Assembly: GCA_018666235.1 (NCBI GenBank)
Contig: JABJAB010000097.1
Coordinates: 56,708-120,707, forward strand
DNA from: Ilumatobacter sp.
Lineage (GTDB): Bacteria > Actinomycetota > Acidimicrobiia > Acidimicrobiales > Ilumatobacteraceae
Length of the DNA stretch: 64,000 bases
Direction of reading: 5' to 3'
This document shows positions 26,703-37,200 of the stretch, in pieces. Numbering within the stretch: position 1 is the stretch's first letter; the number at the start of each line of letters is the position of its first letter. The notes under the pieces are model-generated. The model saw only the letters and a list, made by a program, of their open reading frames with translations, had not been told where the DNA came from and did no database searches. The position numbers and the translations under genes are program-made.

Positions 26703-27735
26703 TGAAGGGCAACTTCAGGTTGGGAGTGGCGCCAACAGACAGCGGCGTCGGGCCGTCAGAGCGCAGCCGATGCCATCCCGCTGCTGCGATCATCGCAGCG
26801 TTGTCGGTGCACATCGCCCGACTGGGCAGGAACCCTTGGATGCCGTCTCGAGCGCAGCCTTCCAAGATCTCCTCGCGCAGGAGCGAGTTCGCTGCAACAC
26901 CGCCGCCGAGCACGATGCTGGTGGCCCCCGTCGCCTTGGCCGCGGCACGCGACTTTGCAACCAGCACGTCGACCACGGCGGATTGGAATGACGCTGCAAC
27001 GTCAGCTGAGCTCACGTCGGGATGCTTTCGGACGTAATTCATCACTGACGTTTTCAGTCCACTGAAGGAGAAGTTGTAGCTGTTGTCCATCAGGGCCCGC
27101 GGGAACTTGATCGCATCAGGATCACCGAGGAGCGCTGCTTCGTCAATCGCCGGCCCACCTGGGTAGCCGAGGTCGAGGAAACGGGCAACCTTGTCGAAGG
27201 CTTCGCCTGCTGCATCGTCGATGGTCTGCCCGAGCAACCGGTAGCGGCCGTGGTCCTGCATCTCGACCAACATGGTGTGCCCACCGGAGACGAGCAGCAC
27301 GACGAGTGGGAACTCGAGCGTGGGATCCTCCAGCGATGCGGCGTACAGATGCGCCTCCATGTGGTTGACGCCGATGAACGGCACGTCCCAGGCCAGCGCA
27401 AGGGACTTCGCCGCCGACACACCGACGAGCAGCGCACCGATCAAGCCGGGCCCCACGGTGCATGCAACCGCATCGATGCGCGAGTCCTCGACCCCCGACT
27501 CGACGATCGCTCGCGCGATCACCGGGTTGAGCACATCGAGGTGCGCACGCGAGGCGATTTCGGGGACCACGCCACCAAACTCGGCATGCAGATCCACCTG
27601 AGTCGACACCACACTCGAGACGACGTCGTACCCACCCATCACGAGTGCAGCTGCGGTCTCGTCGCAACTGGTCTCGATGCCCAAGATGAGGGTGGACTCG
27701 TCGATCGTCAGGTCGTCATTCACCGGCGCTGTCAT
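26695..27735 (-). CDS. tsaD: tRNA N6-threonylcarbamoyladenosine synthase subunit TsaD
   Basis: Transfers the threonylcarbamoyl group to A37 of tRNAs that read ANN codons, with TsaB and TsaE. The 346-aa protein has ILGIETSCDETAAALV, VVPEIASRAHLD, the metal-binding histidines of VNHMEAHLYAAS, VSGGHTMLV, ETID-like IDDAAGEAFDKVARFLDLGYPGG, and the C-terminal VLGGGVAANSLLRE. ATG 27735 lies inside the end of rimI (20-nt overlap); ATG 27777 in frame is less likely. Confidence 0.96.
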   Translation of the reverse strand: MTAPVNDDLTIDESTLILGIETSCDETAAALVMGGYDVVSSVVSTQVDLHAEFGGVVPEIASRAHLDVLNPVIARAIVESGVEDSRIDAVACTVGPGLIGALLVGVSAAKSLALAWDVPFIGVNHMEAHLYAASLEDPTLEFPLVVLLVSGGHTMLVEMQDHGRYRLLGQTIDDAAGEAFDKVARFLDLGYPGGPAIDEAALLGDPDAIKFPRALMDNSYNFSFSGLKTSVMNYVRKHPDVSSADVAASFQSAVVDVLVAKSRAAAKATGATSIVLGGGVAANSLLREEILEGCARDGIQGFLPSRAMCTDNAAMIAAAGWHRLRSDGPTPLSVGATPNLKLPFID

Positions 27736-28273
27736 GGCTGGCCTCTCGAATCGTGTTGAGCCGGGTGCGATAGCCATCGCCCTGGATGTCGTGGCACCAC
27801 ATCACGATCGCGTCTTCGACGTTGTCGTAGTAGCGCTGGCGCACGCCAGCGGACTCGAAGCCAAATTCCTCGTACAGCCGCTGGGCGCCGTAACTCGACA
27901 GACGCACCTCCAGCGTCCACGCGACGCAGCCGCACTCCACGGCGACCTCAGCCAAATGCAGCATCAGCGCTCGGGCGACTCCTTGACGACGAGCGTCAGG
28001 ATCGACGGCAACGTTGGTGACGTGCGCCTCGTCGACGGCAAACCACACCCCGGCATAACCAACGATGTTGCCGTCTTGGCGTGCCACCACATAGTGGCGG
28101 GTACCGGACCGCATCTGGTCGATCTCGCTGACGAACACGTTGTGCGACCAACCCACCGGATAGGCCGCGGCCTCGATGTCGAGAATGCCATGGCGCAGAT
28201 CGCGCTTACGCAACGGTGCGATCGAGAAACCTTTCTCGTGCTCGCGGCCGAGCAACCGCTCGAGGACGCTCAT
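27716..28273 (-). CDS. rimI: Ribosomal-protein-alanine N-acetyltransferase-like GNAT protein
   Basis: A 185-aa GNAT acetyltransferase. Family motif A is seen in HVTNVAVDPDARRQGVARALMLHL (pyrophosphate-binding Q/R-x-x-G-x-A), followed by LEVRLSSYGAQRLYEEFGFESAGVRQRYY, the usual RimI C-terminal pattern. RimI acetylates the N-terminus of S18; in actinobacteria it always sits among the tsa genes. It overlaps tsaB by 4 nt and tsaD by 20 nt. Confidence 0.92.
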   Translation of the reverse strand: MSVLERLLGREHEKGFSIAPLRKRDLRHGILDIEAAAYPVGWSHNVFVSEIDQMRSGTRHYVVARQDGNIVGYAGVWFAVDEAHVTNVAVDPDARRQGVARALMLHLAEVAVECGCVAWTLEVRLSSYGAQRLYEEFGFESAGVRQRYYDNVEDAIVMWCHDIQGDGYRTRLNTIREASHDSAGE

Positions 28274-28965
28274 GTGCGCGCCGCCCGGGTCGACCAGTTG
28301 ATCTGAGCATCCGGCGCCCGGAGGTAGACCGGCTCGATTTCACGCGGGTTGACCCACTCTTCGCGCAGTGCCCGGGCATGCGCGAGCTGCACGAGCGGCG
28401 CCGCCGATGGGTGGGCGTCGCCACCGATCTCGCAGTGGAAACCTTCGAGAATTTCGTCGCGGTACCGAACCGCACCGTCGCCGACCAACAGGACGTCCTG
28501 ACTGCGGGCCATCAGGTCGGCAACCAGGTCCTCGATCGGACCGACCGCCGGCTCGGCAACCTGCTGCACACCGCCGGGCACTTGGCGATACATGGCATAG
28601 AACACCTCGCCCTTCCGGGCGTCGATGACCGGCACGATCACACGATCGGTATGCCGACACGGGAAGGCAAGCAGGTCCAGTGAGGTGATGCCGATCATCG
28701 GGATCCGCAAAGCCTGCGCAATCGCCTTGGCCGAAGCCAGCCCGACACGCATTCCCGTGAAGAGCCCCGGCCCCACATCCACCGCGACGACGCTGATCTC
28801 GTCCAACTCGATGCCTGACTGTGTGCACACGAATTCGATTGCCGGCACCAAGGTCTCGGCGTGTCGCCGACCCTTCGTGACCTCGAACAGACCAATCACT
28901 CCTTCGTGTCCGCCGATCGACACGCTGACGCGCTCCGTGGCGGTTTCGATACCCAAGATCAACAT
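28270..28965 (-). CDS. tsaB: t6A synthesis protein TsaB
   Basis: A 231-aa inactive paralogue of TsaD that scaffolds the t6A complex. It has MLILGIETATERVSVSIGG, RRHAETLVPAIEFVCTQSG, VDVGPGLFTGMRVGLASAKAIAQAL and VPVIDARKGEVFYAMY. The ATG at 28965 overlaps the end of tsaE by 7 nt. The C-terminal half (about 150-231) is more variable, as usual in this family. Confidence 0.94.
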   Translation of the reverse strand: MLILGIETATERVSVSIGGHEGVIGLFEVTKGRRHAETLVPAIEFVCTQSGIELDEISVVAVDVGPGLFTGMRVGLASAKAIAQALRIPMIGITSLDLLAFPCRHTDRVIVPVIDARKGEVFYAMYRQVPGGVQQVAEPAVGPIEDLVADLMARSQDVLLVGDGAVRYRDEILEGFHCEIGGDAHPSAAPLVQLAHARALREEWVNPREIEPVYLRAPDAQINWSTRAART

Positions 28966-29477
28966 GTGAATTCCGCCAGTCGGTTGCGTAACAAGTCCCA
29001 ACGGGAGGCCCACGTCGAGCCGGTCCCAGCCACATCGATCAGTCGGCCGCGGTCGAGTGTCAGTTCGTCGGTCTCGTCGTCGGGGTCCTGATCGAGATGG
29101 ATGGTGAGGTGATCCCCAAAGAACCCCTCGACCACGTCGCCCCACTCCACCAGCACCACGCCACCAAATTCTGCAAGCTCGCCGAGCGCAAGGTCCGCAA
29201 CCTCTGAGGTGCGGTCGAGCCGATACAGGTCGGCATGATGCATCACGCGGATGCCACGCACTGCGGTACCGAGGTCGTAGCTGTGCACCAGCGTGAACGT
29301 TGGCGACGTGATCGGCTCCCCGATTCCGAATGCGGCGCCAAAGCCCTGTGCGAATGCAGTCTTGCCCGCACCCATTTCGCCAGCGAGCACGATCACGTCA
29401 CCGGAGCGCGACACAGCGGCGACGGCGGCGGCCACAGCGTGGGTGTCGGCAATCGACGATGCTCGAAGGTGCAACAT
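28959..29477 (-). CDS. tsaE: t6A synthesis ATPase TsaE
   Basis: A 172-aa P-loop ATPase that drives the TsaB-TsaD complex. The Walker A loop is GEMGAGKTAFAQGF at about residues 33-46, followed by ITSPTFTLVHSYD and HADLYRLD, then VVLVEWGDVVEGFF, all typical of YjeE/TsaE. Its ATG begins inside the alr stop (1-nt overlap) and its end overlaps tsaB. Confidence 0.94.
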   Translation of the reverse strand: MLHLRASSIADTHAVAAAVAAVSRSGDVIVLAGEMGAGKTAFAQGFGAAFGIGEPITSPTFTLVHSYDLGTAVRGIRVMHHADLYRLDRTSEVADLALGELAEFGGVVLVEWGDVVEGFFGDHLTIHLDQDPDDETDELTLDRGRLIDVAGTGSTWASRWDLLRNRLAEFTC

Positions 29478-30616
29478 CAGCCATCGATGCTACGGCGCGG
29501 GAACCGAGGCACACGCGACGATATGCCACACACGATTTCGTAACCGATCGTGTCCAATCGGTCAGCCCAGTCCTCCGCGCGAATTGTCTGCTCGCCGTCG
29601 GGGCCGTCTTGGTTGCCGATCAGCACCACGTCGTCGCCGACGTTGACCTCGTCATCACCGCAGTCGACCATGAGTTGGTCCATCGTGACGCGGCCGACGA
29701 TCTGTCGCCGACGACCGCCAATCAGGACTTCACCGCCCGTTGATGACAGTCGGCGCGGCACGCCGTCGGCGTAACCGATGGGAATGGTCGCCACCGTGGT
29801 GTCGCGCTCGAACTTGTGGACGCGCCCGTACGAGATGCGGCTCCCGGCGCGCGCCATCTTCACATACGACACACGAGCGCGAAGTTGTAGTGCAGGTCGG
29901 AGGTCAGCACAGAGGTCATCGACGCCGTGTCCAGGCGATACGCCATAGATCGCGATCCCGGCGCGCACCATCGAACGTCGAGTCTCGGGATGGGCCAGTG
30001 TCCCCGCAGAGTTGGCGAGGTGAATGAGCGGCACGGAACCCACCCGCTCGATGACGTGTTCGAGCGCACCGTCGAAACGCTCGACCTGGCGAGCGGTGAA
30101 GGCGTCCGACGGATCATCGGCAACAGCAAGATGGCTGAACACGCCGGCAAGCCGAACCGCTGGCGCACGTTCGGCAATCGACTGCGCCATGGCCGCGGCA
30201 GCATGCGGGTGCGCGCCGACACGCTGCATGCCGGTATCAATCTTCAAATGCACGGGCAAGCCGGTGGGCCCGACGGCGACGAGTGCGTCGAGGAACTGAC
30301 GGGTGTACACCGTCGGCGTCAGACGGTGCTCGACGATGTGCCCGGCCGTCTCGGGCGGCTGCTCGCTGAGCAGCAGGATCGGTGCGTCGATCCCGGCCCG
30401 GCGCAGTTCGAGCCCTTCGGCGACCAAGGCAACGCAAAGCCCTTCGGCACCCGCGTCCATCGCGGCCCGGGCCACATCGACGGCACCGTGGCCATAGCCA
30501 TCGGCCTTCACGACTGCCCAGACTGCAGCGGGGTCAGCGACTGCGCGGAGGGACGCGACGTTGTGACGAATCGCACCGAGATCAATCTCGACCCAGGCCC
30601 AACGGGTGTCGCTCAT
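29477..30616 (-). CDS. alr: Alanine racemase
   Basis: Supplies D-alanine for peptidoglycan by PLP-dependent racemisation. The 379-aa protein has WAVVKADGYGHGAVDVARA with the PLP lysine, HLKIDTGMQRVG, LAGVFSHLAVAD, RAGIAIYGVSPG and the C-terminal-domain catalytic tyrosine in SRISYGRVHKF, then PIGYADGVPRRLS and GRVTMDQLMVD. ATG 30616 is 7 nt behind the nnr stop. The alr-tsaE-tsaB-rimI-tsaD order is a common actinobacterial operon. Confidence 0.96.
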   Translation of the reverse strand: MSDTRWAWVEIDLGAIRHNVASLRAVADPAAVWAVVKADGYGHGAVDVARAAMDAGAEGLCVALVAEGLELRRAGIDAPILLLSEQPPETAGHIVEHRLTPTVYTRQFLDALVAVGPTGLPVHLKIDTGMQRVGAHPHAAAAMAQSIAERAPAVRLAGVFSHLAVADDPSDAFTARQVERFDGALEHVIERVGSVPLIHLANSAGTLAHPETRRSMVRAGIAIYGVSPGHGVDDLCADLRPALQLRARVSYVKMARAGSRISYGRVHKFERDTTVATIPIGYADGVPRRLSSTGGEVLIGGRRRQIVGRVTMDQLMVDCGDDEVNVGDDVVLIGNQDGPDGEQTIRAEDWADRLDTIGYEIVCGISSRVPRFPRRSIDG

Positions 30617-30623
30617 TGCGCGA

Positions 30624-31994
30624 TCACTTCCATTGGGACGAGAGTACGCCAGCGAGCGCCATTGGCAAGGTGCTTGCAAGATCACCGGCGAGCATTCCTC
30701 GCCGAGGCAGCAGCGCTCCCGCCTCGGCATGCAACCAGGCAGCAGCCGCTGCCGAGCGCAGCGGATCCAGCCCGCGGGCCAATCCAGCGGCGATGATGCC
30801 GGTCAGTACGTCACCAGATCCAGCAGTCGCCAGGCGCTCATCACCATGGTCGACCACCAGCGCTGCTCCCCTCGGATTCGCAACAACCGTCGTCGGCCCT
30901 TTCAGCAACACGGTGCACTCCAGGTGTGCAGCGAGCTCGCGAGCGGCAGCAACACGATCCGGTCCGGGGAGCGATCCGGTCAGCTCGCGGAACTCGCCGT
31001 CATGCGGTGTCAACACGGTCGGATGCGACCGTCCCGCCAGAACGCCGGCAGCGCCTCCGTCGGCATGTGCGAGCGCGAACAGTCCGTCGCCGTCGACCAC
31101 CACCGGCTGCGGAGCCGAAGCGACGCATGCCCGCACGGACTGCAGCGTTCCGTGGCCACGCCCGAGGCCCGGACCGATAGCCAGCGAACCGAATCGGTCG
31201 GCCTCGGCCAACACCTCGGCCGACCAGTCCTCGGCCGACAGCAGGGTCTGCACAATTTCTGGCCGACAGGCGACCATGAGGCCGGGAGCAGACAACTTGA
31301 CCAGCCCAGCTCCTGCTCGCGCTGCGGCCTCGGCGGCGAGAGCGGCCGCTCCAGACATTCCCTCGCTCCCAGCGACGACGCGCACCGCGCCTTGCCACTT
31401 GTGCGCGTCGAAAGGTCGCTCCGGCCACCACGCCCCGACGTCAGCGCGATCGACGCGGTGACATGTTGCAGCGGACACATCGAGGCCGATGTCGACAACG
31501 TCGATGGTCCCTGCGCGCTCCGCGCCGGCTCCGAACAGCAACCCCGGTGCAAGTGCCTGGAAGGTCACGGTGCGGTCCGCTGCGATAACGCTCCCGCTGA
31601 TCGTCCCTGTCAGCGCGTCGACCCCACTCGGTATGTCGACAGCGAGCACCGGCGAGGTGCCGACATCAGGAGCATCCCAAGCGCCGCGGAAACCTGTCCC
31701 GTAGGCCGCGTCGATCACCAGATCTGCCGCTGGCAGCGCCGCAGGTGCCAAGGCTGCATCGATGATCTCGACGTTCACCCCTCGCGAGCGCAGGATGCCG
31801 GCGGCAACGCGCCCATCGTTGCCATTGTTCCCTTTGCCCACAATGACGCGGACAACCCGTCCGTACGAGCCGCCGAGCATCTCGAGTGCGACGCGCGCCA
31901 CTGCTCGGCCAGCGCGGTCGATCAACTCCTCGATCGATTCTGGGGCGCCCGCATCGACCGCCGCCATCTCGTCCGGAGTGAGGATCGGCTGCAT
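30624..31994 (-). CDS. nnr: Bifunctional NAD(P)HX epimerase/dehydratase
   Basis: Repairs hydrated NAD(P)H. The 456-aa fusion has the YjeF_N epimerase first (GKGNNGNDGRVAAGILRSRG, IDAAYGTGFRG, LAVDIPSGVDALTG) and the YjeF_C dehydratase second (HKWQGAVRVVAGSEGMSGAA, AIGPGLGRG, VVVDGDGL, LTPHDGEFRELTG, ATAGSGDVLTGIIAAGLA). Both catalytic parts look complete. It lies 38 nt behind the acyl-CoA ligase gene and just ahead of alr. Confidence 0.94.
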   Translation of the reverse strand: MQPILTPDEMAAVDAGAPESIEELIDRAGRAVARVALEMLGGSYGRVVRVIVGKGNNGNDGRVAAGILRSRGVNVEIIDAALAPAALPAADLVIDAAYGTGFRGAWDAPDVGTSPVLAVDIPSGVDALTGTISGSVIAADRTVTFQALAPGLLFGAGAERAGTIDVVDIGLDVSAATCHRVDRADVGAWWPERPFDAHKWQGAVRVVAGSEGMSGAAALAAEAAARAGAGLVKLSAPGLMVACRPEIVQTLLSAEDWSAEVLAEADRFGSLAIGPGLGRGHGTLQSVRACVASAPQPVVVDGDGLFALAHADGGAAGVLAGRSHPTVLTPHDGEFRELTGSLPGPDRVAAARELAAHLECTVLLKGPTTVVANPRGAALVVDHGDERLATAGSGDVLTGIIAAGLARGLDPLRSAAAAAWLHAEAGALLPRRGMLAGDLASTLPMALAGVLSSQWK

Positions 31995-32032
31995 TGTGCG
32001 GTGGGTCGAGTGCTTGCTATTTCACGTGCTGG

Positions 32033-33754
32033 TTATGCGGTGAGCGTCTCGCGGAGTTCGCGTTTGAGGAACTTGCCACTTGCGTTCCGCGGCAAGGGCT
32101 CCCCGAGGATCCAGATCCGCTCAGGGATCTTGAACTTGGCCAGCGATGTGCTCAGGAACTCTCGAAGCTGGTCCTCGGTGAGCGATGTCCCGTCAGCAAG
32201 CACAATGGCTGCACCGACGAGTTCGCCGAGACGGTCATCAGGAACGCCGAAGACGGCGGCCTCGGCAACGGCGTCATGCTGGTAAATCGCCGTCTCGACT
32301 TCGCTGCAGTAGATGTTCTCCCCGCCGCGCAGCACCATGTCCTTCGCGCGGTCGACGATGAACACGTAGCCGTCTTCGTCGATGGTTGCGATGTCACCGG
32401 TACGGAACCATCCATCTTGAATGGCCTCAGCGGTCGCCTCCTCGCGGTTGAGGTAGCCCTTGATGACCACCGAGCCGCGCACACAGAGCTCGCCGACACC
32501 GCTGTTCGGCACGTCGTCGCCGACCTCGTCGATCAGCTTGCCGTCGAGGGTCGGAACGATACGTCCGCACGATGCGGGCTTCGCGACGTACAGCTTGCCG
32601 GAGTTCGCCGTCACAATGCCGTGTGTCTCGGTGAGGCCGTAACCCGTGCTGGGCGCGGTGCCCTCTTGCGACTGGTCGATTTTCTCGACGAGGTCGGGCT
32701 GCAGCGGCGCTCCACCACCACCCAGGCCGACGAGCGTTGAGGTGTTGCGAGTCTCCCAATCCGGATGCATCAGCATCTCACGACTCATCGTGGGCACGCC
32801 CGAGAAGTTGGTGACTCCTTCCCGCTCGATCAGTTCGAGGGCCCGCGCAGCATCCCACTTGTAGGTCAGCACCAGCTTGGAGCCCGAGATCGTGGCGGGA
32901 TGCAGCAGGCAGTTGTTGGCCGTGACATGGAAGAGCGGCGTCGGAGCCATGAACACGTTCTGCTTGTTCGGGTCCGCTGGGGGCGCTGGATCTTTGCCAG
33001 CTTTGGCTCCGACCTTTGCTTCTGCGGCTCCTGCCACGCCGGTCATGAACGCCAGATTGAGCAGGTTGTGCACCGAACCGCGGTGCGTGAGCTGCGCTCC
33101 CTTGGGGAACCCGGTCGTGCCGGAGGTGTAGAAGATGCACGCATCGTCATCAGGGTCGATGTCAGCAGCGGGGAGTCCCGCTGGCGCCGTTGCAGGATCG
33201 ATGACGTCGTCCCAGTGGTCGGCGCCCTCGGGGAGGTCACCCTCGGTGCGTACGGCGATGACGTGCATCGCATGCTTCTCGCGCAGCTTCGAGAGGATCG
33301 GAACGACTCGCTCGAGGCGTTCGCTGTCGGCGATGAGCACCTTCGGGGCCGAATCGGCAAGCCCGTATTCCATCTCATCGGTGGTCCACCAAGCGTTCAT
33401 CCCGACACAGGCGGCGCCGATCGACACGATGGCCCAGTACCCAAACACCCATTCGGGATAGTTACGCATCGCAAGCGCGACACGATCGCCCGGGCCAACG
33501 CCGTGCACATCACGAAGGTGATGTGCCAGAGCACGGATGTTGGCATCTGATTCGGCGTACGTGTAACGCTCATCTTCGAACACGACGTAGTCGCGGTCGC
33601 CATAGCCAGTCGCCAGCTCCCACACGAACCGCATTGAGGGCGGCGCCGCTTCGTACACGCGCATCGGAACGCCTCGGACTTCGATGTCCTTCATGGCGAA
33701 CTGCGACCCCGGCTGGGTCAGTTCGGTCCAGGCCTCTTGAAACTCTTCGAGCAT
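32033..33754 (-). CDS. Long-chain fatty-acid-CoA ligase-like AMP-binding protein
   Basis: A 573-aa adenylate-forming ligase. Its motifs are ACIFYTSGTTGFPKGAQLTH (ATP loop), STGYGLTETHG (A5), DGWFRTGDIATIDEDGYVFIVDRAKDMVLRGGENIYCSEVE as A7-A8 residues and LPRNASGKFLKRELRE with the catalytic lysine. A short insert rich in Ala/Lys/Pro lies near residue 260. It is the third such ligase in the window and lies between acpS and nnr on the same strand. Substrate not determinable. Confidence 0.9.
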   Translation of the reverse strand: MLEEFQEAWTELTQPGSQFAMKDIEVRGVPMRVYEAAPPSMRFVWELATGYGDRDYVVFEDERYTYAESDANIRALAHHLRDVHGVGPGDRVALAMRNYPEWVFGYWAIVSIGAACVGMNAWWTTDEMEYGLADSAPKVLIADSERLERVVPILSKLREKHAMHVIAVRTEGDLPEGADHWDDVIDPATAPAGLPAADIDPDDDACIFYTSGTTGFPKGAQLTHRGSVHNLLNLAFMTGVAGAAEAKVGAKAGKDPAPPADPNKQNVFMAPTPLFHVTANNCLLHPATISGSKLVLTYKWDAARALELIEREGVTNFSGVPTMSREMLMHPDWETRNTSTLVGLGGGGAPLQPDLVEKIDQSQEGTAPSTGYGLTETHGIVTANSGKLYVAKPASCGRIVPTLDGKLIDEVGDDVPNSGVGELCVRGSVVIKGYLNREEATAEAIQDGWFRTGDIATIDEDGYVFIVDRAKDMVLRGGENIYCSEVETAIYQHDAVAEAAVFGVPDDRLGELVGAAIVLADGTSLTEDQLREFLSTSLAKFKIPERIWILGEPLPRNASGKFLKRELRETLTA

Positions 33755-33823
33755 CGGGAGATTGTCGCACCCGGTCCGGCGATGTCACCAATTGGGGGCC
33801 AGCCCAGCCGACCGCTCCGAGCC

Positions 33824-34189
33824 CTACTCGCACACGACGTATGCCGCCGCGACCAAATCGCTGTGGGTCAGACTGAGGTGCCAACGCGTGACGCCTGCTG
33901 CTTGGGCCAACTCGGCGGCACGTCCAGTGATCGCCAGGCTCGGCGCGCCCGACGCTGCCCGCTCCACCCACACATCGTGGAAGCTAAAGGCGCCGAGGCC
34001 CAGCCCAAGCGACTTCATCACAGCTTCGCGAGCGGCAAATCGGGCCGCAAGCGACGGGATCGGGTCAGATTGTGGCGCGACGTAGTCGAGTTCGATCTGC
34101 GTGAAGACTCGTGTCCGCATCGATGGCGTCCGCTCCAGCGTGGTGCGGAACCGCTCGATGTCGACGACGTCGATCCCGATCCCGATCAT
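33824..34189 (-). CDS. acpS: Holo-[acyl-carrier-protein] synthase
   Basis: Moves phosphopantetheine from CoA to the serine of acyl carrier protein. The 121-aa protein is of normal length and has IGIDVVDIERFR with the magnesium aspartate and AARFAAREAVMKSLG with the conserved glutamate and lysine, then WHLSLTHSDLVAAAYVV. ATG 34189 gives the family N-terminus and has AGGG upstream; in-frame codons reach 34222 and would overlap glmS. It follows glmS directly. Confidence 0.93.
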   Translation of the reverse strand: MIGIGIDVVDIERFRTTLERTPSMRTRVFTQIELDYVAPQSDPIPSLAARFAAREAVMKSLGLGLGAFSFHDVWVERAASGAPSLAITGRAAELAQAAGVTRWHLSLTHSDLVAAAYVVCE

Positions 34190-34218
34190 CGGACCCTGAT
34201 CACCAACTCGAACATGTC

Positions 34219-37200
34219 TCAACGATTCCAGTGATCGGCGGTCTCAGAGATCGGACCGATCAGCAACTGTTCGACCGGCAATTCGCCGAGCAGTGAGTCG
34301 TCGAAGGCGCCCTCGGTCTCGGTGACCCAGTCGACGAGGCGGTCATACCGTCGGTCGTAACCCTGCATGACTCCCCGCATCACATCGGCGGGCAACTGCT
34401 CGTGGAAGGCAACGTGGAGCAACGTGATTCCCGTTGCCTGACCCGCCTTCATCTCGGGCACGAAAATGAGGGTCCGGCCATCGCTCCGCCCACGACCGAC
34501 GAGAATCTCGCCCTCGGAAGCAACGCGATGCTTGGTGCCACGCAACACAGCGTTGGCATCGACGCGACTGACCAGCCCACGTGCGACGCCGCCGCGATCG
34601 ATGACAGAGATCGAGTCGCCGTCGATGCCATACCGGGTGTAGCCGTGGACAGCAGCGACTGCCGGATCGAGATCGGCGAGCACTTTCAGCGTGCGATAGC
34701 TCAACACGTCGCGGCCAGCGCCGGCCTGGATCACGGCTTGCACGAGGGCTCGGTCGATGATTCCCTCGTCGCTGCGCGAGATGCCGACGGTGACCGTCTT
34801 TGCCTGGTGCTTGATCGTGTCAACCGGGCGCGTGAGCTCCTCGATCACCTTGGTCAGTGCCGAGACGAAGTCGTCGATCAATGCGCTGGGTGAGCCGACT
34901 TTGCCGCTCTGGCGTGAGTACGCGTGCACGGGCCGGTCGGACAACACGTGACCGAACATCGCGGCCAACCGGACTGCGGTGGACGCTTCCAGGTGCCCGT
35001 CGTAGGTCCCGGAACGAAGACCATCGTCAAACGCAGTCGAGAAGCTCGGGACTTCGGCTGCGACTCGCTCGAGTGTTTCGTCGCTCGACAGGCCGAGTCC
35101 TGCGAGCTGCTCAACGACCTCGCGCGCTTCGCGCAGGGGGCGGGCAGAGGCATCGATCGCCAACGCGGCCTCGTACCCGAAGAGGTGACCGACCATTGCG
35201 GACAAGATGAATCCAAGCGCCGGGTCGACCGCCGGCACCTCGATGGTCGCGACGGCGTTGTAGCGGGTCTCACCGTCGTTGGCGACGACAATCGGAGTCG
35301 CCTTGTGCGCCTTGAAGATGGCCACTTCCTTGGCCACGTCATCAGCCGTCGATCCTTCGAGGCCGGCGGCGCAGACCAAGATCAGCGGTTCCGACGACAG
35401 GTCGATGTGCTTCTTGTCCTCCGTCGAGTCGCAGGCCATGGACTTGTAGCAGAGCTCGCTGAGCTTGATCCGGACTTCTTCGGCGGCGACCTTGTTCGGT
35501 CCGTTGCCGACGACGGCCCAATAGCGCTTCGACGGGGCGAATCGGCGAGCAGCGTCGGCGATGCCCTCACGTCGACTGAGCACTTCGCGCATGGCCTCCG
35601 GCAGCGCGCGGAGCGCATCGAGGAGCTGGGACCGACGCGTGGACAGACCCAACGAAGCAGCATCAGCAATTGCACACGCCAGCACGGCGCCTGCGGCGAC
35701 CTGCGCGTAGAACGCTTTGGTCGAGGCGACGGACATTTCCACGTCGCGGCCGTCGGAGGTGTACAACACGCCGTCGGCCTTGTCGGTTAGGTCGCTGCCG
35801 CGCCGGTTGACGATGCCGATGACCGCCGCCCCACGCGAGCGCAGCAGGTCAACGGTGCGATTGGTGTCGGTCGTGGTGCCCGACTGGCTCACCGCAATCG
35901 CCAGCGTGTCGCTCATGTCGAGACGCATGTTGAAGCCCGACAACTCTGTTGCAGTGATTGCGTCGACGTCCAGGACCGACCCGGTGAGCTCATCGAGGAT
36001 CGCTGCCATGCTCTGCCCGGCGACGGCAGCGGTGCCCTGTCCGATCACGCGCACGCGAGTGATCGTTCCTGCAGCCAACCGTTCGACGATCGATGCCGGC
36101 AGCGCCCGGTCGCCGACGACGGCGCGCAGCTCGCCATCCGCTTCAACGATCTTCCCGCGCAACGTCTTGGCGAAGCTGTTCGGCGACTCAGAGATCTCCT
36201 TGAGGAGGAAGTGCGGGGCGTCGCCGCGGTCGATGTCTCGAGTGGTGACTTCGGCGACCGCGATATCAGCGTCGACAACCGGTATCTCGGCGCCGTCGTA
36301 GGCGAGGCGAGTGATGCCCTCGAGGTCACCCGACTGCGCCCCGTTGAGCACGACGATCTCGCCCCCTCGCTCGCCGTCCATCCGGACGTATCGCTCGGTC
36401 TCTTCGACGACTCCGTAGGGCTCGCTCGCGACCACATAGCAGTCATCGCCCAGACCGATGTACAGACCTTGACCACTCCCCCGCAATGCGAGGAAGAGCG
36501 TCTCTGGTGCTGCAGCGGTGGCGACTCCAATGGCGATCGAACCCTCGAACACCGCCACCGTGCGACGGAAGGACTCGGCTGGAGCGACTCCGTCGGCGAG
36601 GTGGCGCGACATCAATGTCGGGATCACTTTGGCGTCGGTGGTAATCGGTGCTGGGATCCCCAAGGAGTGCTCGGCGCGCAGGTCGGCATGGTTGTCGACG
36701 TCCCCGTTCAAGGCGGCCACGACATACGGTGCCGGCGCGGTGCCGGCGGACTGCTCGAGCTCGACCGAGTTGAGCGGGTGCGTGTTCGGCTCAGAGATGA
36801 TTCCGACGCTCGCCCAGCGCGTGTGCCCAAGCAGCGCGACGCGAGCAGTCGGCGCTTGGAGCGCACGGCGGAGCAACGCGTCGGACCGAAGGGCCGCGCG
36901 CAGAGCAGCGGTGTTATCGCCCAGCTCACCGATCTCCGCGGCAGCTTTGTAGACAAACGAGAGGGAGTCGCCGGACACTTCGACCGATCCCGACTGAAAC
37001 AACGGGTCGTGGCCGCGTTCGGCAAGCAGCGTTGCCAACGCGTCGGCGCTGATGTCGTGACCCCACAGATACAGGTGGACCCCGGCGGAGTCGCGTCCGC
37101 GCACTTCGAGTCGGTCAATGGCGGAGAACGCCTGTTGGGCAACGAGATACCCGGAAAGAGAAGAGGGTGATGCTTCCGGCCCTGCGAGGCTCTCGACCTC

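Noticed and set aside
30606..32285. A 559-codon plus-strand frame opposite nnr
   Set aside because: Same kind of antisense artefact; nnr motifs on the minus strand are unambiguous.
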